Shown piece by piece: positions 32,863-35,843 of a stretch of 35,843 bases of DNA. Position 1 is the first letter of the stretch; every line of letters begins with the position of its first letter. This stretch comes from Perkinsus olseni (taxonomy: Eukaryota; Perkinsozoa; Perkinsida; Perkinsidae). Location of the stretch: contig JABANP010000529.1 in the NCBI GenBank assembly GCA_013115135.1, positions 1-35,843 of the forward strand, given 5' to 3'. Position numbers and translations under genes: made by a program. Under the pieces are notes generated by a model. The model ran no database searches. It saw nothing but the letters and a program-made list of their open reading frames with translations, and had not been told where the DNA came from.

Positions 32863-33175
32863 GATAACTATCTACACAAGGCAAGCAACATTGTTATAAC
32901 CCCGCACACGAAATTCAGCTGAGCATAAGTAGCTCAGGTATCGACTGCGTGACGCGTTTTGCGTGCGTAGCCTACTTGGGAGATGCTGAACTGCGTTTGA
33001 AACGATGAGGAGGGAGGGTAAGTAGTGCGGATGCACAGTAAACACTGTTGTGAATAACAACTGACGAAGAGACGAACTTGAGTTACTCACACTGAATAAC
33101 CTTGCAGTCCTATCCACAGTGCTGCGGAAGTATAGAAGAAGGGCGCACTACAATATCTGTTTCTGTATATCACCA
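32863..33175. other. Helitron 5' leader or promoter
   Basis: Upstream of the Helitron start codon. A minus-strand frame at 33117-32872 is open but leads into the leader without protein-like features. The element's 5' TC end was not located. Confidence 0.3.
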
Positions 33176-33578
33176 TGCCATCAATCCGAAGGGTCCAACA
33201 CAATATTTGGAATGTTTCGTGGAGTAATGCTGAGTGTCGACAGTGTTCCATTGTAACAGTTTAGGCATGGTGGCCCTCAGTAGAACAATGATGACGGTGA
33301 TACAACAATGGTGGCCCGTCGGGCCAAGCAAACGCGTGCAGATGCTCTGTGAAGAAATCGGTCAGGATTGATGCTGGTAGCGTCAACGATGATTAGTGTT
33401 GATCTTTATTCACGTGGACAAGAATGAGAGAATGCAGATGCTCCATGTAGACATCTTGTACGGAATGAGCGGCCCCAGCGTCATTGACTACGTCAACCCA
33501 AGGCCTGCAAGAGGACGGGAAAGAGTAGTGTGGGGTCACGTAAGCGCGATAGTACGAAGCGGAAACTACGAGAAATAA
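33176..33578 (+). CDS. Possible small spliced gene, unknown
   Basis: The ATG at 33176 opens a coding-looking segment (MPSIRRVQHNIWNVSW, then CRQC) ending near a GTAACA donor at about 33260. A second coding-looking stretch from about 33397 ends at TAA 33576 (GPSVIDYVNPRPARGRE). The internal splicing is unresolved, since several frames are open between them, and the two pieces may not belong together. No family is recognised. Confidence 0.25.
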
Positions 33579-33619
33579 CAATTATGCTGTGGAGTGCACT
33601 TGAGCTATAACAAGCCGTC

Positions 33620-34248
33620 ATGGATGCAGAAGTCGAATTATCATTCACTATGAAAGCACTTAACGTGTGTAAATGTTGGAAAGAAAGGCACGTCGAACAA
33701 CGGAAGATCGTTCTGCACGTGAGTAGACGCCCCTCCGAGCGGCACTAGTTGTGAGCCTGACGAGATGCCGTGCACCGTCAAGGTAATGTCACTCACAGAT
33801 AAAGACCTCCCGAAGCCACTACTACAATTGTGCTGCGTAACTCCATAAACGTGTTGGCAGCTTACGACGACGTAATCGATATGAGAATGTGCGTGTATAG
33901 AACCGCAGTACCGCTGACAAAGAGAAGTATGGTAGTAAAAGGGGGTACAGTAAGTGCACTCGCCGTCATGACGAGATAGCGCTACCTCCTGCGAAACGCA
34001 TCTCTCGGAGTTTGACAATTGTCGCTTCGGGGGTAGCAACGTTGACGCTCATGCTGTGTCGACGAAGAAACGGTACGTCGAAAGCAACAACCATTGAGAA
34101 CGAGTGATCATAAACGTCACCCTAAGAGTTACTGATTCAAGACCATCACGAATTATGCACTGGAAGTAGACATCTGCAGTTCAGACGTGCGTTGACGAAA
34201 AATCCAGAAACATCGAGCCGAACACACTATAAACACTATAAACGATGA
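33620..34248 (+). CDS. Possible five-exon gene, 138 residues, one membrane helix
   Basis: Exons 33620-33718, 33783-33836, 33901-33949, 33980-34072 and 34127-34248 keep phase through introns of 64, 64, 30 and 54 nt. Two donors are full consensus (GTGAGT, GTAAGT). The protein starts MDAEVELSFTMKALN, has a hydrophobic helix (SLTIVASGVATLTLML) ending in a basic cluster, and a Lys/Arg/Tyr-rich tail. The exons are short and the search was flexible, so the model could be partly wrong. A minus-strand frame at 34039-33641 overlaps it and is the competing reading. It lies close to the Helitron and could be part of its left-over cargo or a host gene. Confidence 0.4.
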
Positions 34249-35440
34249 AATGATGATCATCCGCTGCTATGGTGTTGTATTGCCGAGTACTTCCCCGTGA
34301 GTGGAAACTACTGTACGAAATACCACACGAGCCTGCGAACTACGGTCGTACGACAGAGAGTAGTATGCAGTAGAACATTACTGCATCATGTGAGAAAGTT
34401 GAACAAACATCACGCACGACATTGGGCTACAAACATACATCCGTAACATGCAGAGCCAACCATTACTACACTTCCACGTAATCCATAGTGAACATAATAA
34501 TCCGCGTTCGGGCCAGGGGGGATGCTACTGATCATGCTTGTCGCCCAGAATAGGCATCCGGGCGAGAGACGATGAGATTGAGAGCCAATCATATCGAAGC
34601 GCTACAAAAGGCAAAAAACTGAAAAAAAGCCACTTTGTTCCCGTCGACCGGCGTCTGCCATCGCGTTAAGTACTCGAGGATGATAAATAGTTCAGGCAAG
34701 AGTAGAGCATTGTGCGGAAAGACGGAACTCGAAACGTATGACGAGTCTGCCGTGAGCTACGGTACATACTTGACAGAAATGCACATGACAAAACTCCCGA
34801 CATTGACTACTTCCCGTTGAAAACGAGGGACCCGACTTTGATGTCGCAATTACCTGCACCCGGTCCGGTAGTCGCGGTGACCGTGACGCGGTGGGAATGG
34901 TGTGGAGTCATATATACGGTACACAATACGGTCGCAGAAAAACGCGTACTGTGCAAAAGGAACTGTTAAAATGGAACTTCTGAGCTTCACGCAGTACGAC
35001 TAAATACAATACACTTGCGAATAGCATCTTCGACAAAGAAAACTCTGTTTCTTACTCGGCGTTTGCACTAGGCTGTTCCTAGCATCGTACCTGCCACTTG
35101 TCGCTTGCTGGAGGCTCTTCTTTTCATGAGTAAGTTATCCAATACGAAGCACCTGACTTGAAAAGAGGACATGAGGATTTTTGAGCCGGCCCTTCTGCCG
35201 GAGTTATTTTTGTGGCGCGCTTTCAAGCATGATCAGGAAAGTTGAAGGCCGGACCCTACCACCTCTACACTCGTTATTCAACGGTGGCCCTGCTAGACTA
35301 CCCCCTCTGACAATGCATTCATGAATATGTTGTCGTCGCCGCCTTAAACAACTCATCCGTTCAGAAGAAATAGGAACGCCTGTATTATCTATCGTAGCAC
35401 GCAGAAACGCAAGTCAGCGGCAGAAATGGGAAAAAAATAA
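34249..35440. other. Stretch with coding-like fragments only
   Basis: A 34-codon ATG frame at about 34269-34373 (+) reads well (LPREWKLLYEIPHEPANYG), and other short frames exist on both strands, but no gene model holds together. A short GC-rich inverted repeat (GCCGG, CCGGC) lies near 35184. Confidence 0.3.
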
Positions 35441-35820
35441 ACTACCCGAGAATCGAACCCCCGACCTTTACCATACTGGTCGACCGCTCGACCTGTTAGA
35501 CTAAACCTACTGCTAAAAAGTAACGTGCTTTGTTGTCCCCGATAGCTGTAGGATAGCTATTTTGGGGCGCGTTTTCGCACGAAAATCCATTTTAGCTAAA
35601 TTGTGGAATCTTGAATCGTTAATTTCTCTACAACTAATTTATAAACCAAAATTCTGAGACCATATCTGGGCTAATTAGAGCCATATCTACCCGCATGCGG
35701 AGTTTGGTAAACGTTTAATGGCCGGATCGCGAAATCGCTTGCAAAATGACCAAATTCCCTGTGTATTCCTGGGGGGTATTTTAGCGCGCGCCCGGGGCCC
35801 CTCCCCCTGCGCGCGGAGGG
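35441..35820 (-). repeat. tRNA-like repeat copy C
   Basis: On the minus strand 35510-35441 reads TCTAACAGGTCGAGCGGTCG and GGGGGTTCGATTCTCGGG, the same pattern as copy B. The right flank shares TGTCCCCG, GGGGCGCG, and a GC palindrome (GGGGGG, then GCGCGCGC, GGGGCCCC, CCCC, GCGCGC at about 35771-35815) seen near copy A. A run of A (T on the minus strand) borders the module on its left, as after a Pol III unit. Confidence 0.55.
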
Positions 35821-35843
35821 GTTTGAGCGGCAAAAAGAGCCAT

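Noticed and set aside
33641..34039. 132-codon minus-strand frame resembling the zinc module at its start
   Set aside because: Its start codon is TTA, the Cys spacing does not match the module, and it is antisense to a spliced model with better donors.

Overview
This is nuclear DNA from a eukaryote, probably a gene-dense protist. I cannot name the genus. The evidence is genes split by many very short GT-AG introns (most about 30-100 nt, several near 31-46 nt), a mitochondrial-type ribosomal protein L11 gene, a Ty3/gypsy-type retroelement, a Helitron-type rolling-circle transposon, a foldback DNA transposon and tRNA-like repeats. A stand-alone o-succinylbenzoate synthase (menC) gene points to a lineage that makes phylloquinone or menaquinone, hence possibly one with a plastid or with plastid ancestry. 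Exon boundaries were found by reading across frame changes. Each proposed chain keeps its reading phase, but none has been tested against RNA.

Layout. (1) 1-7395 is a retroelement-like island. It holds the 3' part of a Ty3/gypsy pol (reverse transcriptase end, RNase H, integrase, long Ser/Pro tail) and a 1051-residue spliced protein of unknown function. The whole island, coding or not, is loaded on the + strand with the pentamer GTTCG (about 96 copies by hand count, about 8 of the reverse complement). (2) 7396-9962 has no confident gene. (3) 9963-11026 is a PIF/Harbinger-like foldback element with perfect 12-bp ends and a 3-bp target duplication. It sits 16 bp upstream of a spliced + strand gene (11043-11802). 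(4) 12600-18945 is a run of five spliced minus-strand genes: a small membrane protein, a zinc-ribbon/coiled-coil protein, menC, mitochondrial L11 and an unknown 348-residue protein. (5) 18946-20673 is repeat-rich, with two minus-strand tRNA-like modules. (6) 20674-24266 holds a possible OB-fold protein gene, a small membrane protein gene (both minus) and a 150-residue + strand gene. (7) 24620-32862 (minus) is an essentially complete Helitron coding unit: zinc-ribbon exon, Rep (HUH and two-tyrosine), PIF1-type helicase and a C-terminal GIY-YIG nuclease domain. (8) 33176-35843 has two weak small + strand genes and another copy of the tRNA-like repeat.

The strongest leads are the Helitron Rep-helicase-GIY-YIG fusion, the matching 32-residue zinc module at the start of both the Helitron protein and a neighbouring host gene, and the strand-specific GTTCG loading of the retroelement island.
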